This document shows, one piece after another, positions 1 through 10,300 of a stretch of DNA of 64,000 nucleotides; position 1 is the stretch's first letter; each line of letters begins with the position of its first letter. A program made the translations under genes and the position numbers. The DNA is from Bacteroidetes bacterium UBA2364. Its GTDB lineage: Bacteria; Bacteroidota; Rhodothermia; Rhodothermales; UBA2364. Location of the stretch: positions 8,639 to 72,638 of the forward strand of contig DDTM01000068.1 of assembly GCA_002344075.1 (NCBI GenBank), read 5' to 3'. The notes under the pieces are model-generated. The model was not told the origin of the DNA, did not search any database, and saw nothing but the letters and a program-made list of their open reading frames with translations.

Positions 1-1041
1 ATTGCAGCCGACTTGAAAAAGGCATTGGCTTTTTACTCTGATGCAGGTGGTAAAGGTGACCCAACTATATTACAAGAACAAGCCGTTCAATTAATGTTGG
101 AGAAATTGGAAGTTGTTTCTCAAATGTATCATGGCTTTGAATACGAAACCTATTTTGAAGCCGACACTTCAAAAAAACTCTCCATGATTCTTTCAGCCGA
201 AGAACATATTCTTGGACTTGAAGATGGAAAGAAAAGATACATCAACGAAGTAACAGCATTATCAAAAGCCTTTGCCATTGCAATACCGCATGACCAAGCA
301 ATGGATGCAAAAGATGAAGTTTCGTTTTTCCAAGCAGTAAAAGCAAGGTTAGCAAAGTTTGACGGAACGGGTTCAGGCAAAACAGATGAAGAGATTGAAA
401 CGACTATTCGCCAAGTAATTGATAAAGCTTTGGTTTCCGAACAAGTGATTGACGTTTTTGATGCGGCAGGAATAAAGAAACCTGACATTTCTATCTTGTC
501 CGAAGAGTTCTTAATGGAACTGAAAGGAATGGAACATAAAAATGTTGCATTGGAAGTTTTGAAAAAACTCTTGAATGACGAGATAAAATCAAGAGCTAAA
601 ATGAACCTTGTTAAGAGCAGAACATTTTTAGAAATGCTCGAAAACTCAATCAAGAAATATCACAACAAAATTTTGACAGCAACCGAAGTAATTGAAGAAC
701 TCATCAACCTAAGCAAGGACATTGTTGAAATGGACAATGAAGCCAAGCATATGGGTTTATCAGACTTTGAATATGCTTTTTACACAGCAGTTGCAAACAA
801 CGACAGTGCAAGAGAACTTATGCAAAAAGGCAAGTTGAGAGAACTTGCCGTTGTGCTGACAGAAACCATCAGACAAAACGCATCAATTGACTGGACAATT
901 AAAGAAAATGTAAAAGCCAAATTGAAAGTTGCAGTAAAACGGATATTGAGGAAATACGGTTATCCGCCTGATATGCAAATGTTGGCAACAGAGACCGTTT
1001 TAAAACAAGCAGAAATGATAGCTAACGAAATAACGACATAG
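1..1041 (+). CDS. hsdR: Type I restriction endonuclease subunit R, C-terminal part (5' end outside window)
   Basis: The reading frame is open from base 1, so only the last ~346 residues are present. They match the helical C-terminal region of HsdR, the ATP-dependent translocase/nuclease subunit of type I restriction-modification systems, which contacts the methylase core. The stretch from LEKLEVVSQMYHGFEY to the C-terminus is typical of this region and contains no catalytic motif; the nuclease and helicase domains would lie upstream. No hsdM or hsdS follows, so those partners must be upstream if they exist. The base composition is AT-rich like the next 3 kb and unlike the bulk of the window, consistent with an accessory island. 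Family assignment is from recognition of the C-terminal region. Confidence 0.82.
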   Translation: MAADLKKALAFYSDAGGKGDPTILQEQAVQLMLEKLEVVSQMYHGFEYETYFEADTSKKLSMILSAEEHILGLEDGKKRYINEVTALSKAFAIAIPHDQAMDAKDEVSFFQAVKARLAKFDGTGSGKTDEEIETTIRQVIDKALVSEQVIDVFDAAGIKKPDISILSEEFLMELKGMEHKNVALEVLKKLLNDEIKSRAKMNLVKSRTFLEMLENSIKKYHNKILTATEVIEELINLSKDIVEMDNEAKHMGLSDFEYAFYTAVANNDSARELMQKGKLRELAVVLTETIRQNASIDWTIKENVKAKLKVAVKRILRKYGYPPDMQMLATETVLKQAEMIANEITT

Positions 1042-1630
1042 AAGCCATCGCAAAGGTGTAAGCACATTTGCAATTCGCACAAGCCACCGCACAGACCAAA
1101 AATTGCAAGAGAGCTTCCACCTCCCGGACCCCAGAAAGAATTTCAAAATATTTTTCCAACGCTTCAAAAAAAAATAAAACACACAAACACACAGACCAAC
1201 ACGACAAAGAAAATGACAGTGAAACTCAACAACGAAAATGGTTTACAGACACGGTGGACAAGAACGCCAGCTGGTAACATGCGTTTGGCGTCATGCGGGG
1301 TGAAGTGCTTAAATTCAAGTTCAGTTTTTCAAATCAACTTTAGTGTTGGGTTGACAGTTTTGTGCTCGGAAATCCCGTACGAACGCCAAGCGCAAAACCG
1401 TTAGCTTTCATGCCACATTTTTTTTGAAGCGAAAATAATTTCCCTTGCTAACGTTCTGTAAATATCGAGAAAAATATATAAAATGGGTAAAGTTGTATAA
1501 AAATAATGATTATTGATAATCAACGAGTTCGTGAACATTAGTCAGAATCAAAAAAATAAAATCAAGAGTGGAAAGTGCACTTTCGATTTTATATCTAAAT
1601 AGTTGTTTAATATTAAAAAATAAATAATAC
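1042..1630. other. Intergenic region with attC-like hairpin
   Basis: No convincing gene. A 69-codon open frame (1068-1277) ends in a TAA that falls inside the left arm of the inverted repeat at 1275-1402, as cassette genes often do, but its composition is not protein-like. The part from 1403 to 1630 is AT-rich and probably carries the promoter of the gene at 1631; I see no clear promoter boxes. Confidence 0.5.
1275..1402. repeat. Long imperfect inverted repeat, attC-like site 1
   Basis: The left arm (TAACATGCGTTTGGCGT, continuing to ATGCGGG) pairs with the right arm (CCCGTACGAACGCCAAGC, ending CAAAACCGTTA). The outer ends are TAAC and GTTA, and the stem has small bulges, as in integron attC recombination sites with a long variable loop. 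The canonical RYYYAAC/GTTRRRY boxes match only at AAC/GTT. No integrase is in the window, so attC identity is an inference. Confidence 0.45.
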
Positions 1631-2218
1631 ATGACACTTTATAGAAATTTAGCTTTGGCAATCCTGTACTTTTGTTGCTCAAACAGTATTAATGCCCAAG
1701 ATTTTTATAAACCAATATCTGCCAAATTTATTCTGGAATTCGGAACTGAATGGGGCGGGGATGAATTGATTACCGTTCAATTTACCAACGGTAATGATCA
1801 GACTATGCATGCAGGTCAAGGGATTCATTTGGCAGGAGGGACTCAGTTAGAATTTTCAAAGATAAAAGACTTAATATTGAGAATGAGTTTTGGGTTGAAG
1901 TGGTCTCCTACAGCAGCAGATGATGCTAATATTGCTTTTACAAGACTACCCTTTACTGTATTGCCCTTTTGGAAGATAAAGAATCATTTTAGAGTTGGTG
2001 TCGGAGCTACTGCACACCTTATTCCAAAGTTCCATGGTGATGGATTTGTAGATGACGTTAAATTCTCATCATCATTAGGACCTCGATTTGAATTCGGGTA
2101 TAAATGGATAGCTATTACATATTCTTTAATGAAATACGAGTCAGAGTTTGATGAGGTGATTGATGGAAATGCCTTTGGTGTAATACTTTCCTATAGTTTT
2201 TCGGGAAAGAAAAAATAA
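1631..2218 (+). CDS. Predicted outer-membrane beta-barrel protein
   Basis: A 195-residue protein with an N-terminal signal peptide (hydrophobic to about residue 20, cleavage after INAQ) followed by alternating hydrophobic/polar segments and aromatic strand ends, ending in a strand-like YSFSG segment. This is the look of a small Bacteroidota outer-membrane barrel; no enzyme motif is visible. It stands alone, about 190 bases before the next gene, between two long inverted repeats, in AT-rich DNA. It could be the single gene of an integron-like cassette. Function unknown. Confidence 0.6.
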   Translation: MTLYRNLALAILYFCCSNSINAQDFYKPISAKFILEFGTEWGGDELITVQFTNGNDQTMHAGQGIHLAGGTQLEFSKIKDLILRMSFGLKWSPTAADDANIAFTRLPFTVLPFWKIKNHFRVGVGATAHLIPKFHGDGFVDDVKFSSSLGPRFEFGYKWIAITYSLMKYESEFDEVIDGNAFGVILSYSFSGKKK

Positions 2219-2328
2219 TTATTCTGTAACTTGCAACAAGAATCCTGAGAAATAAAGTTCGTAAGACAATTTGGATTTATCAGAAAAATGAAGGATAAAT
2301 AGAAAATTTATAACGAAAAGCTAATAAA

Positions 2329-2374
2329 GCATAAAATGCTCATGAGAGCCTATGTGCCATCATGCGATTTATGC
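2329..2374. repeat. Imperfect inverted repeat, degenerate attC-like site 2 or hairpin
   Basis: Arms GCATAAAATGCTCATGA (2329-2345) and TCATGCGATTTATGC (2360-2374) form a bulged hairpin between two codirectional genes. There is no terminal GTT on the right side, so it is a poor attC match. It has no T-run, so it is not a clear intrinsic terminator either. Confidence 0.4.
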
Positions 2375-2408
2375 AAAACTTAAACAAATTTTTACTTAAA
2401 TAAAATAT

Positions 2409-3557
2409 ATGACAATTGATTACGACTTGGCAATTGTAGGTGCAGGACCAGCTGGTTGTGCCTGTGCATTAGCTCTAAGTGACAAAGGGTTGAAAATTGC
2501 TTTAATTGATAAAGACGTTTTCCCTAGAGATAAAATATGTGGCGATGCCATACCTGGCCCTTCGTTTAAAAGCATTGATAATATCAATAAGAATTGGGGC
2601 AGTAGATTGAGAGAATTTAGCGAAAAAGTGAATATTAGCTCTTCTGCTGTCTATTTTGGTGGGATTAAAAAAATCACTCATAATTGGCTGTCATTTTCAT
2701 ATAACTGCAAAAGAATAGACTTCGATAATTTTCTTTTTGAGCTTGTTAAGAGTGAAACAAATACTACCATTTTAGAAAAGAAAAAAGTTAAAAAAATCAG
2801 TGATGAATTAACACACATTAATTGTGTATTTCATGATACTTCTTCAATTAATGTAAAGATGATAGTTGGATGTGATGGTGCTAATTCAATAGTCAAAAGA
2901 GATTTATATACTTATGATGCAAACGAATCTTATTCTTTTGCAGCTATTCGTGCTTATTATAAAGGTATTGAGGGTATAAAAGAAGGTGAAAATGAATTCC
3001 ATTTCTTTAAAGAATTAGATTCTTATTTTTGGATTTTTCCGCTTAAGAATGGCTTTGCAAACATTGGTTTAGGTGTAGAAAAAAACAAAAAGAAGAAAAA
3101 TGATTCGACTACCAATGTTCGCAAGATTTTGGAAGAAATAATTAATTCGCCATATTATATAGACCGTTTTAAAAATGCTATATGCATAGGAGGAATCAAG
3201 GGATTCAGACTGCCAATTTGGACAAAAACAAAACCTGTAAGCGGTAACAGATTCCTTTTGTGTGGTGATGCCGCCTCATTAATTGACCCATTATTTGGTC
3301 ATGGCATAGACAAAGCTATTTGGAGCGGTAGAATTGCTGCCAATCAAATAATTAATTGCTTTAAACAAAATAACTTTAGTTCTGCTTTTATGAGGCAGTA
3401 TGATGAATTGTTGAATTCTAAGTTTAAGCACGAGTTGTCTAGAAATCGTTGTTTAATGAAGATAGGATTGCGTTTCCCTTTTTTAAAGAAAATCGTTTTC
3501 TGGCTATTTCACGATGGAAAGTTCACAAAATGGATAATAAAGAAAATGAAATTTTAG
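2409..3557 (+). CDS. FAD-dependent oxidoreductase, geranylgeranyl-reductase/halogenase-like family
   Basis: 382 residues, usual for the family. The N-terminal dinucleotide-binding motif VGAGPAGCACA (residues ~9-19) and the DKDVFPRDKICGDAI segment are typical of geranylgeranyl-reductase-like flavoproteins. A GCDGANS motif (~155) and a second FAD motif LLCGDAASLIDPLFGHGID (~290) complete the fold. Family members reduce prenyl chains or oxidise aromatic or lipid substrates; the substrate here cannot be told. The C-terminus is basic and hydrophobic and may associate with the membrane. The gene is AT-rich and Lys/Asn-rich compared with the core genes, sits alone, and is followed by an attC-like hairpin, suggesting horizontal acquisition. 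Confidence 0.78.
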   Translation: MTIDYDLAIVGAGPAGCACALALSDKGLKIALIDKDVFPRDKICGDAIPGPSFKSIDNINKNWGSRLREFSEKVNISSSAVYFGGIKKITHNWLSFSYNCKRIDFDNFLFELVKSETNTTILEKKKVKKISDELTHINCVFHDTSSINVKMIVGCDGANSIVKRDLYTYDANESYSFAAIRAYYKGIEGIKEGENEFHFFKELDSYFWIFPLKNGFANIGLGVEKNKKKKNDSTTNVRKILEEIINSPYYIDRFKNAICIGGIKGFRLPIWTKTKPVSGNRFLLCGDAASLIDPLFGHGIDKAIWSGRIAANQIINCFKQNNFSSAFMRQYDELLNSKFKHELSRNRCLMKIGLRFPFLKKIVFWLFHDGKFTKWIIKKMKF

Positions 3558-3586
3558 ACTCAATAAATTAATATAAAAGCAAACAC

Positions 3587-3649
3587 ACAACAAGAGGTTT
3601 TGTGCAAGTGTGGCTTGACGAACACCTGACACAAAGCCCTAAACGTTAT
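3587..3649. repeat. Imperfect inverted repeat, attC-like site 3
   Basis: Arms ACAACAAGAGGTTTTGTG (3587-3604) and CACAAAGCCCTAAACGTTAT (3630-3649) form a short stem with an extra base on one side. The ends are AAC and GTTAT and the total length is about 63 bases, as in short integron attC sites. It lies 30 bases after the stop of the flavoprotein gene, where a cassette's attC would be expected. No integrase is visible. Confidence 0.45.
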
Positions 3650-3765
3650 CGAACATCTCCATTTCATTCCAATGGGTGCTGCTATGATGCTGTCCCTATT
3701 GGAGTTTTTAGGTATTTCTTCTGAAGACATAGCATACGGATCCAATTTTAATGTTAGTTCTTTAT

Positions 3766-4084
3766 TTAATGAGCAAACTTAATGGCAACAATACCTACCA
3801 CCACCAATAGAGCAGACAGCATTCTCCATAAATTTGCAGAATCACCAAAGTAAACTATCCCAATCAAGAGAGGTACCTATGGCTCCTATTCCTGTCCATA
3901 CGATATAGGCGGTTCCAGTGGGAATAGTTTTTTGAGCAAGCCATAAAAATACCCCACTTAAACTCATTGAGATTACAGCGATTATTATTCCTAATATCTT
4001 TGAAGGCATAGTTTGGGATAACTTAAGTCCTAATGGCCAACCAATTTTAAAAATTCTTGGCAGAATTAAATAAATCCAACTCAT
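3766..4084 (-). pseudogene. Frameshifted small multidrug resistance (SMR/SugE-like) transporter
   Basis: The start at 4084 gives MSWIYLILPRIFKIGWPLGLKL, matching the first transmembrane helix of SugE-type SMR proteins, though the conserved membrane Glu of helix 1 reads as Lys here (RIFKIGW against the usual xxFEVGW). After GAIGTSL the frame shifts near 3861-3872 by one extra base. In frame DWDSLLW* follows; in the +1 frame the sequence continues as IGIVYFGDSANLWRML and ends AIKFAH* at 3766, a proper SMR helix 4. Joined, the two parts make ~106 codons, the normal SMR length. So this is a recently broken gene or a sequencing error, with a possibly inactive proton site as well. Confidence 0.78.
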
Positions 4085-4404
4085 GTATTGTCTTTTATAA
4101 ATTTTATAACCTGTTAAGTTAGATTGAGCTATTTTATTCCCATGCAAGGGAGTATTTCAAACTTTCTCAATGTGTAGGGTGAAGATGTCTTTCACATGCT
4201 ATTTAATCTATGTGAGTATTGGAATTTTTGAAATACACCTATTTTCTAATGGCAGTTTTTCGTCGTATTTTCCATACTCAACCCTTATGTAGCCATTGAT
4301 GTCCAAAAGGTTAAATTGCTAAGTGACGAGGTTTGCGGCGTAAAAAGTGACACCCCATTGGCATATAGAGGGATTATTTACTATGTATCAAAAATCACCA
4401 ATTA
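4085..4404. other. Intergenic, no recognised feature
   Basis: About 320 bases between the SMR remnant and the DUF72 gene. I see no long open frame, hairpin or repeat. This is roughly where AT-rich accessory DNA gives way to the more GC-rich core. Confidence 0.4.
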
Positions 4405-5457
4405 ATGTATCGTGATCTTTCCCAACGACGTGCTGAAGTTTTGCAATATAAACTGAATGACATTCATCCAAACCTTAAATTTGGAACGGCGAGTGACCGT
4501 TATGCTGCTTGGATTGGTCAGGTTTATCCCGAAATATGGCGAGACCAAGTGGAAACTCGCACAAAGAAAATAGACACTGGAACCTTTACGGAGCGCACGC
4601 TTCCAGTTGCCTCCGTTACCAATTATTTCCAACATTTTGCTACATTAGAAACCGATTTTACGTTTTATCGTGCCATTTTAGAACCGGATGGAAAACCCAC
4701 AGCGGTGTATTATAACCTATTACAATACATCGAACATGCACCACCCGAAGCCCGTTTCTTGGTAAAAGCACCGCAACAATTTTTTGCCCGCGTCATTCGG
4801 CGATCGCGAAAAGGTGGCCCTGCTGTTTTTGAGAAAAATCCATTTTATTTAGACGCACTCGGTTATACCAGAATGTTTTTAGAACCGTTGATCGCATTGC
4901 TTGGAGACCGGATTGGGGGCGTATTGTTGCAACAGGAATATCAGCGGAAATCAGAAACACCATTGCCCGGAACGTTTATTGCGGAGTTAGATGCATTTTT
5001 TCGAGATATTCCGGATGAGGTACAGCACCATATCGAAATCCGCTCAGACCACCTTTTATTACCTCCTTACTTTGATTTATTACACCGTCATGGGGTTGGC
5101 TTTGTCTTCAGCCATTGGACGTATTTACCCGCTATCCGTACTCAATGGGCGCGATGTGGGCAAAATTTTTCAGCCGCTAACGGCCAAGTGGTGCTACGCT
5201 TACTTACACCGCTCCAAATGAATTATGCCGAGGCGTTTCGTTTGGCGTACCCTTTTGAGAAGGCAGTTCCGGAACTTTCTCAGACAGCTGGAGCCTTGGC
5301 AATGGTAAATGAAGCGACCGCTTTGGCATATCAGGCGATTGCACAATCGAAGGTTTTGCACATCATTGCCAATAACCGTGCTTGGGGTAACTCGCCGGGC
5401 CTTAATCAAACCATTGCCAACCGATTTTTGGACTTTGCGGAAAGGAAGAACGCCTGA
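4405..5457 (+). CDS. DUF72 domain protein (YecE-like)
   Basis: 350 residues. The sequence LKFGTASDRYAAWIGQVYPE followed by YFQHFATLETDFTFYR matches DUF72 proteins, a TIM-barrel-like family of unknown biochemical role. The usual middle segment (FLVKAPQQFFARVIRR) and the HIEIR motif near residue 211 are present. The protein is longer than typical 240-300 residue members because of loops in the middle. The ATG at 4405 has no Shine-Dalgarno-like sequence. It is convergent with the next gene on the minus strand and appears monocistronic. Confidence 0.72.
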   Translation: MYRDLSQRRAEVLQYKLNDIHPNLKFGTASDRYAAWIGQVYPEIWRDQVETRTKKIDTGTFTERTLPVASVTNYFQHFATLETDFTFYRAILEPDGKPTAVYYNLLQYIEHAPPEARFLVKAPQQFFARVIRRSRKGGPAVFEKNPFYLDALGYTRMFLEPLIALLGDRIGGVLLQQEYQRKSETPLPGTFIAELDAFFRDIPDEVQHHIEIRSDHLLLPPYFDLLHRHGVGFVFSHWTYLPAIRTQWARCGQNFSAANGQVVLRLLTPLQMNYAEAFRLAYPFEKAVPELSQTAGALAMVNEATALAYQAIAQSKVLHIIANNRAWGNSPGLNQTIANRFLDFAERKNA

Positions 5458-5475
5458 AGTTGCTTGGTAAAGGGT

Positions 5476-6129
5476 TTAGTCACGCCCTTTAATCGTGATA
5501 GAAAACATGAACATTTCTGTATTCAGGAGTTGAGGGGTGACCTTGGTCCCATCCGTATTTTCTGGCTGGGGTTTGTAAATCCGCAGAAAGGGGATATGAA
5601 CGTTCGCGTGTAATGCCATGATTACACCACCCAATTTTAGACCACCCGTTCCGCCTGCGGTAAATCCTTGATAAAAGTAGGGACGTTCATATTCCTTACT
5701 AAAAGCAGGTACATTTGTTCGTACTGTTTCTCCAGTTACCACAAGTGGTACAGCGATATAAGCGCCTCCTTGGATACCCACAAATATCACGTGACCTAAT
5801 GAAAAACTACCAAGAAAATGGGCCTCGGCATTTGTCATAGAGAGTGATTTATACCCATCATGGTATTGTGCTTTTGTGGCTTGGTGGGTGAGGAGCAGGA
5901 TTCTACTGGCTTGTGCATGTCCATGTAACTGAAAGGTGGTCTTGGCAATTCCGGCTTTAAAAGCCCTCATATCAGTGTAAAAAGTTCCGTCTTCATTGTC
6001 AAACCTGACCTTTTTGCCGATTCCGCCAATAAAAGAGATGCCTGGTGTTTCATCATCTTCTTGGTACCATTGTGCTTGTAATGGGGCGGCTAAAATAAAA
6101 AGAAGGTAGAGTGGTAAGGTTGTTTTCAT
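5476..6129 (-). CDS. Secreted protein of unknown function, possible outer-membrane barrel
   Basis: 217 residues with a clear signal peptide (MKTTLPLYLLFILAAPLQAQ). The mature part has glycine-rich, strand-like repeats (SFIGGIGKKVRF, FVGIQGGAYIAV, GGTGGLKLGGVIMA), which could form a small outer-membrane barrel. No recognised domain or catalytic motif. The C-terminus ends FMFSITIKGRD. It converges on the DUF72 gene and is separated from upstream genes by a 324-base gap, so it is probably transcribed alone. Confidence 0.55.
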   Translation of the reverse strand: MKTTLPLYLLFILAAPLQAQWYQEDDETPGISFIGGIGKKVRFDNEDGTFYTDMRAFKAGIAKTTFQLHGHAQASRILLLTHQATKAQYHDGYKSLSMTNAEAHFLGSFSLGHVIFVGIQGGAYIAVPLVVTGETVRTNVPAFSKEYERPYFYQGFTAGGTGGLKLGGVIMALHANVHIPFLRIYKPQPENTDGTKVTPQLLNTEMFMFSITIKGRD

Positions 6130-6453
6130 AGGAATGGTAGATTAGGATGAATGTTTGACACCTCCACACTGAAGAAATGTTTTAATTGTTTTTCAAGATG
6201 AGGTGAGAAGAAGATGATAAGAAAAAGGATGTCCTTTTACAAGCAAAGCCACGTGGGATGGGCAGCATTGCTCGGTTTAACCTTTCGGCTCTTATTCGTG
6301 TGTGGCGCAAGGTGTACTTTGATAAGAATTTCGGCATAGCGGATAAAACCTGTTGCATCAAAACAGGCTGTTTGTTGGGCATCAAGCGTATCCTCCTTTA
6401 TAAATCCTTATGCCAAGAAGGTGAAGAGGCCTAAGTTATATATAAATAATTAT
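6130..6453. other. Intergenic, no supported gene
   Basis: Open frames of up to 67 codons exist on the minus strand (6182-6385), but they are Arg/Ser-rich and have no recognisable domain. The promoter of the 5476-6129 gene should be here; no boxes can be assigned. Confidence 0.35.
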
Positions 6454-7362
6454 TTACCACTGAAAAGACATAGTGAAGGCAGGAACCCACTCTCCTGATT
6501 CGGTCAGCATTGCGACTGGCGTTGTGGAGATCTTACGATTGTGAAGACGAGCCGAAATCCCTGCTTCAAAGGCTGAGATAAAATGATTTAAAACAATCAA
6601 CGTGCTGATACGTGAGGCTTTCCGCAATTGGGCCTGCGAATCTCCATGAGATTGGGCGTAGGCCAAAAATTGAGCCGATGCATTCACGTAAACACCCTCC
6701 ACTTTCTCATCCGGATCATCCGCGCCGTTGTAGTCCGGCCATCCGGGGCTGTATTGATAATATTTACCTACCAGTTCATAGTATTGTTGTTCGCCAAAGA
6801 AAGGGATTTTATGAGAGAATGCTGCACCCGTTTTGGGGTTTTTGGATTGGTCTTCGGCAACTCGTACTGCACTGAAGAGTTCTCGAACGGTTTGACGCTC
6901 GGCATCGGTCCACTTGGCCGGATTGGTAAGGTCTATTTGACGAATTGCAGAGGAAATGGAAATTTTTGGTCCTGTATATCCGGAAAATTTATTCAACCAC
7001 TCGGCATATCGGATGATGCTCCAGCCCTGATGCGCGGTTTGCTTGACCAACTCATATTGCTCATCTCCTGTTTGCTGCCATTTTTGTTGGAGTATAATCG
7101 AGGTGATTTCTGCCCCAAAGAACGTCCCAGATTTCACAAATTGCCGATTGTAGGCTTGGCCTGCTCCTGGGATCACCGCCGACGCCAAAAAAGCTATTGC
7201 TACACGCTTAGGCTTTTGTAGAATGGGGGGCATGTGGCGTGTAAGAGGCGCATAAGTCGTTTCTGGGTTCGGAGCTTGTAATAAATCGGTTTTTAGATGG
7301 CGATTTTGTGCATAAGCAGAAGTGAAAAAGGTGATTATGCAAAAGAAAGTCAAATATTTCAT
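6454..7362 (-). CDS. DUF5683-like envelope protein
   Basis: 302 residues with a signal peptide (cleavage after SAYAQ). A motif ASAVIPGAGQAYNRQFVKSG near residue 60 is characteristic of DUF5683-type proteins of Bacteroidota, small membrane proteins with a P-G-x-G-Q-x-Y turn. The rest has a helical middle and a C-terminal strand ending FTMSFQW, an aromatic terminus as in outer-membrane proteins. The start overlaps the stop of the 1104-residue gene upstream by four bases (ATGA), so the two are translationally coupled and probably work together at the envelope. Confidence 0.62.
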   Translation of the reverse strand: MKYLTFFCIITFFTSAYAQNRHLKTDLLQAPNPETTYAPLTRHMPPILQKPKRVAIAFLASAVIPGAGQAYNRQFVKSGTFFGAEITSIILQQKWQQTGDEQYELVKQTAHQGWSIIRYAEWLNKFSGYTGPKISISSAIRQIDLTNPAKWTDAERQTVRELFSAVRVAEDQSKNPKTGAAFSHKIPFFGEQQYYELVGKYYQYSPGWPDYNGADDPDEKVEGVYVNASAQFLAYAQSHGDSQAQLRKASRISTLIVLNHFISAFEAGISARLHNRKISTTPVAMLTESGEWVPAFTMSFQW

Positions 7363-10300
7363 AAGTCGAAGCTAAAAAGGACGCCAAAATGCCACAGCCA
7401 TTGCCGCCCATAGGTTACAAATGTATTTCCTTCTGCGGTGGTGAGCCGATTTTTGAGTTGATAATCGAACTGGTCGAAACCATAGGTCGTACTGACAAAA
7501 AGTGCCGTTGGGAACAGGTAAAAAGAACCCAAGCTCAGCCTTAATTCTGCTCCGGCATCTTTCCGAATTTGGTTCCATTCCGGGCGATTATCGGACCATC
7601 CCAAGGCGGCATCTGCATAAATCCGACCATACAGCCGGTCGGGCGACAGAAACCCCCATTGGCGAGTAAATCTGGAAATAATTGGGAATTGATAAGATAC
7701 CTGTGCCCATGCTGCTTGGTTTCCTCCCACCGCATAGAAGGGATAACCCCGCGCTCCGATAAGGCCTCCTACGTATTCGTTAAAAAAGTCATCTACTTCC
7801 TTTCCGATAATCCCGCTTACCCGAAGGCGCGTTTCGAGACCGTGTGTAGATCGGTTCATTTCTCCCAAAGATAGTCCATATTTGGCATCAAAAGTTAATC
7901 GGTTGATTTTGTATGACTTATAAATAGGAACCAAGGTGTTGTTTTGAATGTCGTAACGGTCTAATAATTTGCCTGGTTGGTGTTCAAATGAAAGTGAGGC
8001 ACGGACGCCTTCAGGCAGGAAATGGTCATGACGGCTTGGTTTCCGGGCCTCAAAAAAACCTTGTACCGTGAGGCCGTGTCCCATAAAATACCGACTGGAG
8101 GATGCCCCAATGGTTTGTTGGTATTCGCGGGAATAGAAGGATTCGGTTCGGACATTAAAAGGGCTGATTTTATAACCAGCCAGTGCCGAAACGTTACGCG
8201 AAAACTTTGAGCGGGCATTCAGCGCCACTTCCCACAGGGTATAAGTCAGGTCTGCATAGTTTTTTTCAGGAAAACAAGCCGTGCAAGGAACCTCTTCGAT
8301 GGTAAGCCCATTTGGAACAATCCGTTGAATATTAAAAACATCTAATGAAAGTTTAGGCCCCCAGGCTTTGGGTAGGAAAGAAACCCCACGGTTGTATTCC
8401 AGTTGCATTTGTATATCGCGCTCCAGTCGTCGTAGGCGACTTGGAACCAAAAAATCTCGGACGGTTTCAGCCTCTATGGAAGCAGGCGCAACCAAAGCAC
8501 TGGCATAAAGGTTTACGCCTTCCAAAACTTCACGAGAGGTCATCATAACTCCGACTTTTGTGGCGCGCAGCAATTCTTCGGTTCCGGAGCGTTGTAGGGT
8601 GGCATCTATGGATCTGGCTGGGCTGTTGTAGTCATCCATCCGAAGTACAGGAATGAAGCCGATGCGACTAAATGTTGGCTCATAGGAGGTGGCTTCAGAC
8701 GCGCCCGGGATCAACGCCGGAATCATACGATCGTTTGCGGCATTGAGGGCAGCCCAATCGGCATCCTGATGGATTGGTTTTTTTGCAAGGGTTTCCGGCG
8801 GGAAATACATTGGTACGGAAACCGCTACGGGTTGTACAATACGAGCAATTTTATAGCCTTCGGCCTCGTATCGGGCAAAAAGGAGCTGTCCGGAAGCATG
8901 TACATCCGGCATAAAAGCTCCTCCCAAGGTATTGGTAATGGGGATAGGCTTGGCATTTTTTTCCTTTAGCGAAAGGTAGTACAGGTTAGAAATACCGCTT
9001 GCATCAGATGAAAAATACAATTCATCTCCCAAAACCCTGACATTTCGATCATCATGAGGGGACTCGTAAACCGTGGTTAGCGAAGATCCATCCGGTTTAA
9101 TACGATAGAGGTTTGGGTTTCCACCTTGGCTCATGGTAAAGTAAATCCATTCACCAGACCAGTGGGTATCCAAGACCTGTTCTCCACCCGAAAACTGGGT
9201 AACAGGTTGTAAGTCACCTTTTTCAGTACGACGTATCAGATTGGTCGTTCCGTCTTGTTGCTGGATGAAAACCAGTTCGTTACCATTACTATTTAGGCTG
9301 GGAGCTGCTGCACGGAGGTTATGGGTTAGTCGTTTTGTTTTTTTTGAAGCAAGATCCAACTCATATAAATCAGAGAATAAATAACCTTGAGGGGTGTCCC
9401 TTACTTTTGCTAGAACCAGGCGCTTGCCATCCGGAAACCATTCAAAAGCGCCGGAAACGCCTGTTTGCAATTTGTGCCCGTGTGAGCATGTCATTTCAAA
9501 ATATCGGTTTTGCAAGCCTTCTACCGGAAAACTTGTCGTTAGGTTGGTCTCCAAATCCAGAATATAGAGGGCTGTTGCACTAAAATCATATCCCTTATTA
9601 GAGAGGTAGGCCACTTTTTTGCCATCGGGCGACCACCGAGGGTGAAAATTGAAAAAGCCATCGTCTTCCATTGTTTGTCCCTGAACCACGTTTTGACGGA
9701 TTTCGATGGTGGACGCATCATAAGCTGTTTTCATGGCTGTAATCCATTCAGCATGGAGTTTTTCGCCCGAAATACCTGTAGCAGACTCCAGCGCTTTTTC
9801 CATATTCCAATGTTTGGCCAATGCTTCTGAGATAAGCCGCAATATGTCTTCTCCAAATCGGTTGGCTAAGTATTGGGTAAAGGCAAAGCCATGATTATAA
9901 ACACTTTCGCGTCCGAGGCTGTTTTTGGAAAGGAAAGAACCCATCTCGGACAAGGAAAACGCTTTCTCCCCCAAAATTTGGGTACGCAGGAGCATATCGC
10001 GATGGCTATCCCAAGTTTCATAATGTAAGCCCGATCGCTGAAATTGGGCAGTACCCTCGGCAAACCATGCCGGATTGTTCATCACGGGTACAGGATAAGA
10101 AGCCACAATATTGGGATAGCCATATAAGACATCAGGGCGCCGCACGTTTTCGTATCCAAGATACTGAAAAAAGAAAATAGGCGTCTTGCGGGTTGTCCGC
10201 ATGGTCTTTTGAACCTGCACAATGTGTGTAAATTCGTGGGTGATTACGTTGCGAAGCCAGTGATGATCTCCCCTTAGCGGCGACTCTAGGGCGGGCGCCC

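Noticed and set aside
1068..1277. 69-codon frame between hsdR and attC-like site 1
   Set aside because: Thr/Lys/Asp-rich low-complexity product, no start signal; only its stop position inside the repeat is suggestive.
3672..3782. 36-codon plus-strand frame (MGAAMMLSLLEFLG...) after attC-like site 3
   Set aside because: Looks protein-like but short, no domain, overlaps the SMR remnant end; could be a gene scrap, not supportable.
6182..6385. 67-codon minus-strand frame
   Set aside because: Arg/Ser-rich, no domain, no conserved look; alternative frame equally open.
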